From Cytidiella melzeri (lineage: Eukaryota > Basidiomycota > Agaricomycetes > Polyporales > Irpicaceae), in contig JABYQR010000068.1 in NCBI GenBank assembly GCA_022592445.1, positions 62,001 through 126,000 on the forward strand: 64,000 nucleotides of DNA. Direction: 5' to 3'. The position numbers were made by a program, and so were the translations under genes. This document shows, piece by piece, positions 10,798 to 21,701 of this stretch (the first letter of the stretch is position 1; each line of letters begins with the position of its first letter). The notes beneath the pieces were generated by a model, which did no database searches, was not told the DNA's origin, and worked only from the letters and a program-made list of their open reading frames with translations.

Positions 10798-11271
10798 TGT
10801 CACGAACAGGCACACTTTTTACTTTTCTTTTACTTTTATTTTTCCTTATCTTATCTTATTGATGGCACATGGCTCCTGCATGTGATCAAGTACATGTGAC
10901 AGACTGGTCACATGATCATAGAAGGTGCTAGAATATTGTGGAACATTGTAGAACATCGCACCATAGCACACCATATGTTCCCACAGCAGTGTTAGGAGTA
11001 CGGACCCGGTACCAGGGGTCCTTGTCTGAGATGTATATAAACCCACCTTGTAGCTCCCTAAAGACCTCAGATTCTACCCCCTGGTCTTTAGGTGACGTCC
11101 ACCTTGTACTAGGTCTATCACTGTACTAATATATCCTGGTCTTTAGCTGCTCCCTCGTCGTTGTCTCTCTCCCTTTCCTCATCATCATCACTCCTGTCGT
11201 CATCGTCCACGCAAGTTCGCTCGTCGTTGTCACTTCCTCGCTCTTCATAGAGTTTGGTTGTGTTCTTGACA
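10798..11271 (+). repeat. solo LTR of gypsy family C
   Basis: 474 bp, beginning TGTCACGAAC and ending TTGTGTTCTTGACA, flanked by a perfect 5-bp target duplication TTTAA (10,793-10,797 and 11,272-11,276). It is the same family as the LTRs at 23,091 and 29,762 and carries the same GATGTATATAAACC promoter-like block. This is the usual product of recombination between the two LTRs of a former full element. Confidence 0.93.
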
Positions 11272-11330
11272 TTTAAACTTCATTCTTTTAGCATACATCA
11301 GCAAACCTGTAATGAGTTCTGAAATGTGCT

Positions 11331-11890
11331 TGTTAAGACCGACTATCGTCAAGAGACAAGTTGTCAAGTCAGAACCCCTTGGTGTAACTACACACAAGGT
11401 CGAATGATGGTCTAGGCCGCGCAATTGCTGTCAAGCACAGTGGCAGACAGATGATGGTTTGATAGAAGGAATATTGATATGAAGTGGATAGACTGAGGTT
11501 CTAGCCCCATGTCTAGTGGCTATTTATACATGTTGACCTGACTACTTTTGGACCGGTCCAAAGTAGTGGTAGCGAATCAGAGGAATAGAAAGGAAGAACA
11601 ATACACAGAGAACAGCCACTGCTTTGGAAAGCTAATGAGAGAAAAGACCGTCAAGGTGCGGAAACAAGGCACAATAGAAAGGTGAAACATGAGGCAAAGA
11701 TCAATAGAGAAGGGGTTGAACCCGAAACAGGGGATAGACGGGGTTGGACCCAATGGAATGGTAATGGAGATATGGAGAGGCCGAGGGTTGAACCAGGGCA
11801 ATGGTAACCAATCAGAGTTAGGTCCAAGGTTTGAATGGACACAAGGAGACAACTAATGACATAATAGTCCGTGTTGAACAGAGGTGATGT
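11331..11890 (+). repeat. left arm of large inverted LTR-like pair
   Basis: Starts TGTTAAGACC. Read on the plus strand it matches the complement of 12,033-12,514 over most of its length, with scattered substitutions and small gaps. Shared blocks include GATAGAAGGAATATTG, the TATA-like CTATTTATACATGTTGACCT and AATGGAATGGTAA. It looks like an LTR but I find no internal element or target duplication. Confidence 0.8.
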
Positions 11891-12032
11891 GGATCAGGGA
11901 ATGATGGAGGAAGGACGAGTTGGATTGTCAAGGTAATTGTAAAGAAGATAACTAGTTATCAAGATAATCGAAGAAGTAAAGAGAAATGATAGGGTGTGAA
12001 GACCATTTGTAACACACTCCTTGTTTCTCATT

Positions 12033-12514
12033 GCCTCTGTTCAACACAGACTATCACATCATCAATTCCCTTCTCTTGGCCACTGAGACTTCAATCCTAA
12101 CTCCAATTGGTTACCCCTTGTCTTGATTCCACCCTCAACCATTCTATACCTTTGTTACCATTCCATTACGTCCAACCCCTGTTCCAGGTCCAATATCTTG
12201 TTATTGTTCACTTGCACACTGTCCATCTCCTTATTGTCCCTTGATCTATTGTTCTTTCTTCATATTCCTTAAGTTTGTTTCTACTACATTGGACTGGTCT
12301 ATAAGTAGTTAGGTCAACATGTATATAGCCGCTAGACATAGGGCTAGAAACTATCTACTTTGTAACAATATTCCTTCTATCAATCTATCATCTGTCTACC
12401 TTTGTGCTTGGCAGCAACTGCGCAGCCTGGACCATTATTTACCTTGTTTGTAGTTCCACCAAGGAGCTCTGACTTGACAAATTGTTTGTCTCCTGACAGT
12501 AGTTGATCTTAACA
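12033..12514 (-). repeat. right arm of large inverted LTR-like pair
   Basis: Ends TCTTAACA, mirroring the left arm. Together the arms make an inverted repeat with a spacer of about 140 bp. The following interval 12,515-13,440 holds no gene I can support. It contains a 23-bp direct repeat (TTGCATCAGCAGTGA core, at 13,183 and 13,401) and the 18-bp LTR-like start TGTAACATGTTTTGGGAG at 13,304. Confidence 0.8.
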
Positions 12515-13439
12515 TATCCATGGTAACAATGTTATAAATGGGCCTGATTATAAGCCATAACTCAAGCAAGTGGATTTGTTACTAGGGATAACATTCATGT
12601 ATAATTTTGCTCCTCATGCTACTAAATTTTCTGATCTTAGTAGGCTGGAGTTACAATTTCTGAAGAATGAAGAAGAATTGTTCCAGTCTGCTCCAGCATA
12701 TTGATGCTTTTTCAGATGTAACCCTCTTGTTCCCCAAAGTGTGGTAATTTGAAAAATGCACAGTAACATTTAAATATCAAGGCAATGAATACAGTTGATG
12801 GCATTGCACTGACTTTGGTATCAGCCCTTTCATAAATTTGTATCAGATCACTTTTGCAATCAAAATGCACTTTTTTGATTCTTACAGACTGCATATGGGT
12901 ACAAATCTGTTCATATTATACACCAGTGGATGGCCCTATCTTATGGCCAGTCTACTGAGAAAAGTCACTCAGACTCAGATTCAAACTCCACTCTTGCTGG
13001 TACATAATGTCAAATTCTGGTCAGTACATGTACAGCAATCTGCAGAATTGCTTGCTCACTGAACAAGGAATACAATCAGAACACATGCCACAAATATTAT
13101 TGGCTCTGAGCAAGAATACCAGTACTTTGGAAGCTAACAAAACATTCTCAACCCCTACATTCTTGGACAATGTAAACTTGTGGTTGCATCAGCAGTGAGC
13201 ACTGCATCTGATTGCTCCACAACACCCCACAACCACAAGTAGCTCTCAGCAGGAGTTACAATCAGAACACTGCCTGTGGCAGTTCAAACATTAACAGGAC
13301 ATATGTAACATGTTTTGGGAGTTGACTTAATGAGACATCCGCAAGCCCTCTATTGTTGACTAGCATCAGCAGTGAGTTTTGATGAGCATCACAAGTAATT
13401 GTTGCATCAGCAGTGAACACTGCACAATAATTCTGATAA

Positions 13440-13918
13440 GATAAATGAAGCTGACACAGAAATAGGGCTTGATGTGAAAAGCAGGGACACAAAGTGGAAA
13501 ACAACAAGGAGGTGGTGGCAGGTGTGAAGCACAATGCTTTCACCAGCTATCAGACTTTGTTCAAGTTGCTAACTCAGTAAAGACCAAGAAGAGGTCAAGA
13601 TGGGGGGCTAGGAGCATACATGCAGCAGCTGATATAGACTTCAGAGCCTGTGCACAGACCAGGCTTGGCATGAAGTTGTGTGGGAAGCAAGAACAATTGA
13701 ACTACCTAAACGAGAACAATAGCTATTGTTTGGAATCTGCCAAGACCTCTAAATTTATCTAAAAGGAGAGCAGTTATTTTATTCAGTTCCCACACCTGTG
13801 AGAACACTCTACCATAAAGAGAACAATAGCAAAAGAACAAAAGGAGTCTATGTGAGTGATATCTATGACGTCAAACCCTAGCTATGGGCTGAGCCATGTG
13901 GTTGTAGCCATGTGGTCT
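13440..13918 (-). repeat. LTR-like repeat B, copy 1, larger part
   Basis: Closely similar to 19,722-20,270, including the leader with CACCACC runs, the GCTGATATAGACTTC promoter-like block, AACAATAGCTATTGT and CAAACCCTAGCTATGGGC. The copy is cut at 13,918 by the insertion of element A and continues beyond it at 22,952 (duplication GGTCT on both sides). Confidence 0.85.
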
Positions 13919-14611
13919 TGTAACAGTAAGGGTTACACTCACCAGATAGTTGATAAACTTGAGGGGGAGATAGTGAGATAGAGAGTACAGTGTGGGTGAG
14001 AGTGTGTACTGGGGAGTATGAAGTAGTCCTTGATCAACAGAGTGGATAAGACTGAGGGGATATGCCCTCAGGAGTGCCTCTATATATACATGAAGGGGAG
14101 GACCCCAGGTACTACCCTAAGACCCCTAATACCTACATGAGTAAGGAAAGTAATCTACCTTACTAAGCATGCCCTATCCCCTAGTGGTGCCACTTCAATA
14201 ATCAACCAATAGCAATTGTCCCCATGACCTGACCCCATGACCCAGTCCCAAGGCTAGACTTTTCCAAAAGGTTCTAAGAACTATGACATCATCTAATGGA
14301 ATGTTCTATACTATGACATCATAGTTCCAGCATGTTCCACAAGGTTCCAGAGAGTTCTATCCTGTGATACACAGATAAGGAAAGGAGCGCATCAGTGCAT
14401 CAGAGACAGGAGGCGCATCAGCACATCAATTGATAGGCACTGAGAATAAGCGCCGGAATAAGCGCCTGATAAGCGCTGGATAAGCGCTGGATAAGTGCCT
14501 AAATAGACGCCGGATAAGCGCTGGATAAGCGCTTGACAAGCACTTAAATATTCCCAATAATACCGTTGCCTGGTAAGGCAATCCTTGTAGAAACATTGAA
14601 AATCTGTGACA
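13919..14611 (-). repeat. 3' LTR of gypsy element A
   Basis: 693 bp, reading TGTCACAG to CTGTTACA on the minus strand. It contains a TATATATAGAGG promoter-like box and a cluster of 11-mers around GATAAGCGCTG (14,448-14,550). Just inside it lies the polypurine tract. It matches 22,280-22,951 closely, apart from about 22 bp of the 11-mer cluster missing there. Confidence 0.93.
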
Positions 14612-14624
14612 TTACCCCCCCTTC
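14612..14624 (-). other. polypurine tract of element A
   Basis: On the minus strand a run of nine G followed by TAA abuts the 3' LTR start TGTCACAG. This is the plus-strand primer used in reverse transcription. It fixes the element's direction and matches the tract of element C. Confidence 0.85.
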
Positions 14625-14848
14625 TTGCTTTGAACTCCGTGCAAAGAGTTTTGAACAAACACCTTGGTCATTGAGTCCACTTTTTCACCATTGTCAAGAG
14701 GGTGCCTAAGCAGTTCCGAGTGACTCTAGCGGCTTCTACCGACGTCCCTGACGGGGTTATCACCTCATTGGCTGATGGTAGTCTAATCCGTACCCTCCTC
14801 GGTTGCGTCATTGGATTGTGGATGATCCTTGGTGTGTTGTTCGTAACT

Positions 14849-17800
14849 TTATACACAGTAGATTGTAGCTGAGAGGATAGCTTGGGGATGATCGTTGTAG
14901 AATTTCTTGATCGCTTCTTGAGTGTGCGTGATGTTTTCTACAGGTTCCCACGTGTCGTCGTTTGGTCCGTAGCCTTTCCAGCGTATGTAATACTGAAGCT
15001 TTTTGGCACGACCTGTACGTCTTGACTTGAGAATCTTCTCGACTTCGTATTCTTCTTCTCCGTCGATGATATCTGGCGGAGGCATCTCCAGCTTTTGGCC
15101 TTCAAATTCAGGTTCGTTATACGGTACCAACTTGCTTGCATGGAATACAGGATGTATCCTTGGTGAACGTTCGGGCCATTCCAGTCTGAATGTGACCGGC
15201 GAAAGCTTTTCAGCAATCTTGAATGGGCCGTAGTACTTGGCTGACAGCTTATGTCCAGATTTTTGGTAGTCTCTCAGATCTAGCATGACCTGATCGCCTT
15301 CGTTGAAGGGGACCTTCTGGACGTGCTTGTCATAGTACCACTTCATGCGTTCAGCCGCAAGTTATTTTCATCCAGCATGCTCTTGAGCTTGCAAGCGGTT
15401 CCACATGATGTCATTCATGTCAGACCTTTTCAGGTCCTTAGTGAGCGTTGGACCAGCTCTAGGGTGTCTGCCGTATTTGAGGTAGAAAGGCAGGTGCTTA
15501 GTTCCCTCGTGCGCTGCATTGTTGTATGCGAACTCAGCCGAGCTGAGCAGTCTAGCCCAGTCGTTGTGTATTTGATCAACGTAACAACGCAGGTACTGTT
15601 CGAGCGTTTGATTAACTCGTTCAGTTTGACCATCAGTCTGCGGATGATATGCGCTGGTCATCGTAGATTCTATCCCTAGCATTTTACACCATTCCTGGAA
15701 TAAATCTGCTGCAAATTGTGGACCTCGGTCGGAAATGATTTGCAAAGGTAACCCGTGAAGGGTCCAGACTCTCTCGTAGAATAGAGCTGCAAGATCTTTT
15801 GCCGAGAACTCGTTTACAATAGGGAAGAAGTGCGCCCTTTTAGTGAGGCGGTCTACAACTACGCAGATAGCATTGAAGCCATCAGACTCCGGTAACTGAG
15901 TAATCAAGTCGACAGTCATGATATCCCATGGTTCGGCCGGAACCGGATTAGGGATGAGTGGTCCATAAGGCTGTTGCAGACGAGTCTTCATCCGCTGACA
16001 TGTGTCACAGCCTGTCACGTATTTCTTGACATCAGTGGTTAAACCTGGCCACCAGTAGTTTCTCGAGATCAGTTCGTACGTTTTCCATCTGCCAGGATGT
16101 CCGACAGAAGGTAGATCGTGATGCATCTGGATGATTTGGCGTCTCAGATCTAATTTCTGATCTTTGAGGATGTAGACTTTTCCACGGTATAGGAGTAATC
16201 TGTTCTCAAAATTCCATTCCTCTAGTGATTTTTTGAACTCCCTAGGACCAGAATTAAGTAACTGCTGATAGTCCTTGGTACCTTCATTGTTTATGAGTGC
16301 TTCCTTGACCCGTCTTAAGATTTCATCATCGTTGATAGGCGAGTCATGAGAGTTTTCGATAGCAGAGATAGCAAAAAACTCGGGTTTAAGGAGAATTTTG
16401 TCCTCATTATCGGAATTTACCCCCTCTTCATGATCTGGCCTCCTGGACAGAGGATCTGCGGTAAGCATGGTCTTTCCGGGTTTGTGCCGGAGCACAAAAT
16501 TGAATTGCGTGAGGTATAACGCCCATTGCGCTTGTCTCCGAGTCAGCTTCTGGGCATTCCTGAAATATGTCAGGTTTTGGTGATCCGACCATATTTCTAC
16601 GGTAATCGGATGTCCCTCCAGATGTTGACAATACTCTTCCAGGGCGCGGATAATAGCCAACAACTCTTTATCGTATATCTCATAGTTACGTTCATGGACG
16701 TTGAGTGATTTAGAGTAGAAGGCTACTGGATGCCACAGCTTGTCAGCTGGGTCCAGTTGTGATAATACCGCTCCTGTAGCAAAGTCGCTAGCGTCTGTTT
16801 CCAGACGGAAAGGGTTTTCGTCATCTGGTATCCTCAAAATGGGTGCTGACGTAAAAGTCTGTTTCAGACTTTGGAAGGCCTGTTCCTGAGCATCTTTCCA
16901 GATCCAGGATTGGTCCTTCTTTGTAAGAATAGTGAGCGGTTTCGCATGTTTAGCAAAGTCCTTAATGAAACGACGATAGAAGTTGGCAAAGCCTAAGAAG
17001 GCTTGGACTTGCTTAACCTTTTCAGGTTGCGGCCACTCAGTAACTCCGGTGAGTTTGGCTGGATCCATCTCGATGTGTCTGTGAGAAATGATCATGCCTA
17101 GGTACTCAATGCGATCTTTTTCAAAAAAGCATTTTTCCGGTTTGGCAAATAGATCGTTCTTGCGTAGACGCTTGAGCACTTCCTGTGTGATGTGACGGTT
17201 TTCCTTCTTGTCTTCAATGAAGATGAGGATGTCGTCAAGATACACCATGACATGTCCTTCTAAGATCAAGTCACTCAGAATTCATTCATCATGGCTTGGA
17301 ACGTCGCAGGTGCATTGCTGAAACCAAAATACATCACCTTGGCTTCAAAGAGGCCACGGTGTGTGATGAACGCCGTCTTCCATTCGTCACCCTTTTGGAT
17401 GCGAACGTTATTGTATACCCATCTAAGATCAATCTTGGAGAACACCTTAGCCTTGCTTAACAAATTGATTAAGTTGTTGATGCGAGGTATGGGGTACCGG
17501 TTTTTCACCGTGATGTTGTTCAGTTTTCGGTAGTCTTGCACAAGGCGCAACGAGCCATCTTTCTTCTTGACGAAGAACACAGGTGCTGCAATCGGACTTT
17601 TGATTTGCGGATGTAACCTTTTCAGAGTTCCTCCTCGATCCATTGATCTAGAGAATTCTTTTCCATTGGAGACAGCGGGTATAGTTTAGCTGCTTTGGGA
17701 AGGGAGGCACCTTCCTCGTATTTAATCGCGTGATTGTATGGTTTGCATAACGGCATGCACTCTGATTTTTTCTTTGAAAAGACGTCACCAAATTCCCATA

Positions 17801-18548
17801 GATATTTTGGTACTAATGGCTTCCAATTGACGGATTCTTGTTCGTCAAAGCCGTCTTCAAAGCCCTCATCTTCCTTTCCAGAAAGTTCAGCAATTATTTC
17901 TGCTATTTCTTGGTCTTCTGGATCGTCTAAGTTGATCCAGTGGATGTGAGGGTTGTCCAAGTTGACACTTCCTATTCCGTCCAGGTTGTCTGACACCAAA
18001 CGTCCCTTAGGTAACTCAAGCTCATCGATCTCTTCTTGAGTTACAGTGATGTTTTTACGAGCTCTTGGGGCACAGAGCTCAGGACATTTGGTAAATCTCC
18101 ACTTGCCATTTGCCCAATCTATCTCCGGATTGTGGCGGCGTAAGAAGGTCATCCCGATAATCATTTGTTTACTACCAAGATCAGTAACAAGCATGTGTTG
18201 TCTTGCTCTGTGCAAACCTATTTCTAGGTATGCATGTACTGAGTGAGTGATTTGACCATCTTTATTGGGAGTACCGTTGACGTTGATGACGTTAAACGGT
18301 GATGCCAGTTGATTTGTTACCAGATTGTTACTTTCAACCACTGACTTACTGATGAACGTGGTTGTGGCTCCTGAATCTACCAGAGCTTCGACCTGCACTT
18401 TCTTTCCATATACCCAAATTGTAACCGGTAGAAAAAATGAATTCTTTGAACGCGCTACATTTTTGACAGTATCTACGGTACAAAGATCGAGGGTATCAGG
18501 GCCAAAGCATTCATGTTCGCAGGGAGTCACAGAATGCTTCGGAAAAAA
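14849..18548 (-). pseudogene. pol polyprotein of gypsy element A (PR-RT-RH-IN-chromodomain), broken
   Basis: Reading on the minus strand, pol lies in the -1 frame relative to gag and shows: a retropepsin site VDSGATTTF (near 18,370); a reverse transcriptase with [21 protein letters not shown] (near 17,575) and YLDDILIF (near 17,240); RNase H with LETDASDFA (near 16,800); an integrase zinc finger H-H-C-C ending CDTCQRMK (near 16,000) with an integrase core (SDRGPQFA, YHPQTDGQTERVNQ); and a chromodomain EEEYEVEKILKSR to TWEPVENI (about 15,060-14,920). Lesions: a TGA near 17,622, a lost A near 17,605, a lost T near 17,275, and TGA and TAA at about 15,368 and 15,362, just before the chromodomain part. 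The chromodomain suggests insertion targeted to chromatin marks. Confidence 0.9.
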
Positions 18549-19726
18549 TCCTTGCCCTTGGTTGGCTTTTTCCCTTTACCCTTGTCAGGGGACGGGTGAG
18601 GAGTTGAAGGTTCATTATCTTCTGTTGGAACCTCCTCAATATGAGCCGCCAACTCTAGGCGCGCGGTATTAACGTTTTTTGTTTTAGATGACAAAGCCTT
18701 AGGGGCTTCGGCCTCGCTGTCCGTTCCTGAGTCCTCGGCATCTGCTGCCCGAATCTTCTTCGGTGCCGAAGACTTGCCATCCTTCTTCACATCCTTCTTC
18801 TTTTCATCGGGCTTCTTCTTCAGGCCGTTGAGGTTACATTCATCTGTGTTATGTCCTTTGGACTTGTGAATGTGACAGAACTTCTCCAACTTTTCAGTCG
18901 AGTTCACCTCTTTGCCCTTGCCCTTGTTCCGCTTGTCAATCTTCTTCTTCTTCTTATCCACTGCGTCCACTTCCATGGGAGTGGACGTATCCTTCTCCTT
19001 CGCAAAGATCTGGCCCTGCGCTTTCTCCGGATAGACCTTCTTGTGGATATCGATCAAGAGGTCGAGGGATTGAGGCCATGTGGTAGGGATTTGATTTTCA
19101 TCTTTCCCAATCATGACGAGCCTCATGTCCTTCTCAATGACGTGCTTGAGTTTATGAATGAGCAAGTCGTCTTTGTATCCAGAAAGCCTGCCAAGTGTAC
19201 GGAAGCGTTTCACGTACTTGACGAAGTTCTTATGCGCCAGATCCGTGTTATTGAACAAGGCATTGAGCTCCTTTCGAGCACCTTCCTTGTCGTCCCGTTG
19301 ACCGTATTGTACCTTGAGCTTGTTTTCGAACTCTTCCCACGTTCCAATTGTCTGACCCTTGGTCAGCTTCTTGATCAACGGCTCCATGTATTGAGCTGCC
19401 GCGCCTGAGAGCTGGTTCATCGCGATGGCAATACGTTGCCTGTCTGTAGCAACATTCTCGTGGACAAGCCACAGAGAGATCTTGTTCAACCACTCATTGA
19501 ACTTGACCTTGCCATCGGTACCATTGAACTCCGGGGGTTTGCCAATCTTAGGCTGGCGCGAGGATCCTCCTTGTCCTTGAGACAAGGGAAGCTGGTTGAT
19601 CTGGTTGACCACATTTGTGATCGTTGTCTTGACCATGTTGAGGTCAGTGTCCATCCGCTGGACTTGTGTGTCGGCAGCGGATTGCGAATATAGGTCTTGA
19701 GCAACCTTATCAACATATTCTGACAT
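18527..19726 (-). CDS. gag of gypsy element A
   Basis: 399 residues from ATG 19,726 (MSEYVDKVAQDLYSQ). It forms the particle that packages the element's RNA. A central helical capsid-like region (EFNGTDGKVKFNEWLNKISLW, then LKVQYGQRDDKEGARKELN) is followed by a lysine-rich linker and one zinc-knuckle-like motif of C-H-H-C type (FCHIHKSKGHNTDEC). It ends FFRSIL-stop. A slippery heptamer T TTT TTC lies 12 bases before the stop, where ribosomes could shift -1 into pol. The frame is unbroken. Confidence 0.88.
   Translation of the reverse strand: MSEYVDKVAQDLYSQSAADTQVQRMDTDLNMVKTTITNVVNQINQLPLSQGQGGSSRQPKIGKPPEFNGTDGKVKFNEWLNKISLWLVHENVATDRQRIAIAMNQLSGAAAQYMEPLIKKLTKGQTIGTWEEFENKLKVQYGQRDDKEGARKELNALFNNTDLAHKNFVKYVKRFRTLGRLSGYKDDLLIHKLKHVIEKDMRLVMIGKDENQIPTTWPQSLDLLIDIHKKVYPEKAQGQIFAKEKDTSTPMEVDAVDKKKKKIDKRNKGKGKEVNSTEKLEKFCHIHKSKGHNTDECNLNGLKKKPDEKKKDVKKDGKSSAPKKIRAADAEDSGTDSEAEAPKALSSKTKNVNTARLELAAHIEEVPTEDNEPSTPHPSPDKGKGKKPTKGKDFFRSIL
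18542..18548 (-). promoter_or_regulatory. putative -1 ribosomal frameshift site, gag to pol (element A)
   Basis: On the minus strand the gag codons GAT TTT TTC contain T TTT TTC, a match to the X XXY YYZ rule for -1 slippage. The -1 frame is open across the gag stop (18,527-18,529) and leads straight into the protease. No ATG opens pol; the first possible alternative codon is a GTG at 18,530. A stimulating RNA fold downstream was not assessed. Confidence 0.65.
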
Positions 19727-20419
19727 GGAGACAAGGCTCGACGTGACAAACAGGGACACGAAGTGGATGACAACGAAGTGGTGGTGGTAGGCGTGAAGCT
19801 CAATACTCTCACCAGCTATAAACCTTATGCAGATGTCTAGCCCAGTAAAGACCAAGTTAGAATTGATACTACCCGCTATGTAGTACAAGGGGGTTTGCTT
19901 ACCTAGCCCAGTAAAGACCAAGAGGTCGAGATGGGGGCTAGGAGCGTACATGCAGCTGCTTATATAGACTTCAGGGACCTGCGCACAGACCATGTTAAGG
20001 GCAGGCTTTGCAAGAAGCCGTGTGAATGAAGAACAAAAAAACTACCTAAAGGAGAACAATAGCTATTGTCTAGACCTTGCCAAGAACTCTACTCGTGAGA
20101 GAATCTATCTAAAAGGAGACCAACTATTGTATTCCATTCCCACACCTGTGAGAACATCCTTCCATAAAGAGAACAATAGGGAAAGAACAATAAGGAGCCC
20201 ATGTGAACGGTATCTATGATGTCAAACCCTAGCTATGGGCTGAGCCATGTGCTTGTAGCCATGTGGTCTTACTTAAGCTAAGTCACATGCCAGTGTGACG
20301 TAGTAGCAAGTAATGTGACCGTGTGGAGCATCTAAGCCACGTGATACGGGCGCTTAATAGACGTGCAAAGGAGTTTGTGCAGAGAAGGTTGCAACTGAGC
20401 TGCAGCCCGGAGTTTTACA
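19722..20419 (-). repeat. LTR-like repeat B, copy 2, inside element A
   Basis: About 700 bp, closely similar to the split copy at 13,440-13,918 plus 22,952-23,090. On the minus strand it carries TATATAAGCAGCTGC and a repeated TTGGTCTTTACTGGGCTAG block, and it ends TGTCA at the gag start codon. It looks like a promoter-bearing 5' LTR. The upstream limit (TGTAAAAC) is a guess. Confidence 0.7.
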
Positions 20420-20447
20420 GATAAAAACAAGAGGTAAATTGCGAAAA

Positions 20448-20750
20448 TTAAGGGCTAGTCAGGCCATCCATGACATATTCCTGGAGGTTATCCTCCAGCA
20501 ACGACAGCTGATTGTTCCATATGAGAACCATCTGATTCATCATATTGTGAACGATGGTCGTAGTTGCTTCTCCCTCAACTGTGCAAGTGAAGGCCCTTTG
20601 GGCTATGTTGAGGTTGTGGAATATGTGCTGCTCGAAATTCTCGACTGAAGGGTTGTAAACAATTGGCGTGATTTTGCCAAAAGGAACAGAGTGGGTGAGG
20701 TTGGCAGCAGCGGGGGCAGCGCTGGATCCGGCGTTGGACTGAGTGGCCAT
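20448..20750 (-). CDS. small ORF of unknown role in element A leader
   Basis: 100 codons from ATG 20,750 (MATQSNAGSSAAPAA). It is unlike any family I know. The middle (VENFEQHIFHNLNIAQRAF) looks helical. It lies between the outer 5' LTR and the inner repeat B. It could be a remnant of another element's gag or a captured fragment. Confidence 0.35.
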   Translation of the reverse strand: MATQSNAGSSAAPAAANLTHSVPFGKITPIVYNPSVENFEQHIFHNLNIAQRAFTCTVEGEATTTIVHNMMNQMVLIWNNQLSLLEDNLQEYVMDGLTSP

Positions 20751-20921
20751 TGCTTCTAATTTCTTAGTTAGCAAAGAATAAGCGAAATACTATTTCTAGT
20801 ATAAGAAGAAGAGAAACACCACTTTTCACACATTGAACTCTTGTCAGAGTTGTTTTCACACATTAAATCCTTTTTCAGGTAGTTGTCACCGAGTAAAATG
20901 AGGCTTGTCAGCCCATACATT

Positions 20922-21113
20922 TTATTCCATTTCCACATATACAAAGGCATTCATGTCGAACAGCCCTTCTAGTAACTCTAGGATATAACCCCATCTTCGA
21001 TGTATGTCTACAAAACTAATCCTGCCTAAACTCTTTAAGTCCTTTTTTAGCATTCTCCATTCCCTATTCGACATCTTGTCCGTGTGATTCTCCTTGAACC
21101 ATTGCTCAATCAT
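20922..21113 (-). CDS. small ORF in element A leader
   Basis: 63 codons from ATG 21,113 (MIEQWFKENHTDKMSNREW), basic at first and hydrophobic near the end. No family is recognised. It lies directly downstream of the 183-codon ORF in another frame, so both may be pieces of one damaged reading frame. Confidence 0.3.
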   Translation of the reverse strand: MIEQWFKENHTDKMSNREWRMLKKDLKSLGRISFVDIHRRWGYILELLEGLFDMNAFVYVEME

Positions 21114-21149
21114 GAATACACAACCAATCAGTAGCTGTGCTTTCTCCCT

Positions 21150-21701
21150 TCAAGTGTTGAGCTGCTGGTTAGACAATTGCCCACCACTCGAGAAGGAGGC
21201 GTCCAGCTTCTTGAGCACAGGCTCAAGTTTTTGACAGGCTGCTGTGACCATTGGTTCAAACCCCTGTTGACGACGCATGAGCTTCGTTTTACGGAAGTAG
21301 AGGGTGGCGGGAAGAGGAGAGGGAGTGGGAATGTAAGTGCGTTGGTTGCGCTCCTCGATACGCTGGAGAAGGCAAAGCTTGTCAGCTTCCTTCTTCTCTT
21401 CCTTCTTGATTCTATCGAGAAGGCTGAGCTGAGACATGAGTTGAGAGACCTTGCTCATGCAAGCTTGGTTCTCTTCATGCTCGATGGTGGTGCGAGCCTG
21501 CTCCTCGAGGTCAATCCTCTTAATGAGGGGCTTGTTATCGGGGTACTTGAGCCGGCAAGGCTTGCCAGCATCCTTGAACTTGTTGAGTGTCTCCTTGGAG
21601 ACTGTGAGGCGTTCTTGAAGTCTGGTGACTTTGTTGCTGACGGGGATGGAGTAAGGGGTCTTGCAACCAGACCTAGCAGCAATGAAGCGGGAAAGCAGCA
21701 T
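21150..21701 (-). CDS. accessory coiled-coil-like ORF of element A
   Basis: 183 codons from ATG 21,701 (MLLSRFIAARSGCK). The protein is rich in K, E, Q and L with heptad-like stretches (for example SQLSLLDRIKKEEKKEADKL) and has no zinc knuckle. It stands where element C has its own unrelated-looking accessory ORF, between 5' LTR and gag. The interval 21,702-22,279 is leader sequence without another ORF I can support. Confidence 0.5.
   Translation of the reverse strand: MLLSRFIAARSGCKTPYSIPVSNKVTRLQERLTVSKETLNKFKDAGKPCRLKYPDNKPLIKRIDLEEQARTTIEHEENQACMSKVSQLMSQLSLLDRIKKEEKKEADKLCLLQRIEERNQRTYIPTPSPLPATLYFRKTKLMRRQQGFEPMVTAACQKLEPVLKKLDASFSSGGQLSNQQLNT

Noticed and set aside
18527..18530. Overlapping stop and start (ATGA) for reinitiation of pol in element A
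   Set aside because: The codon at 18,530 is GTG, not ATG; the slippery heptamer just upstream explains the frame change better.
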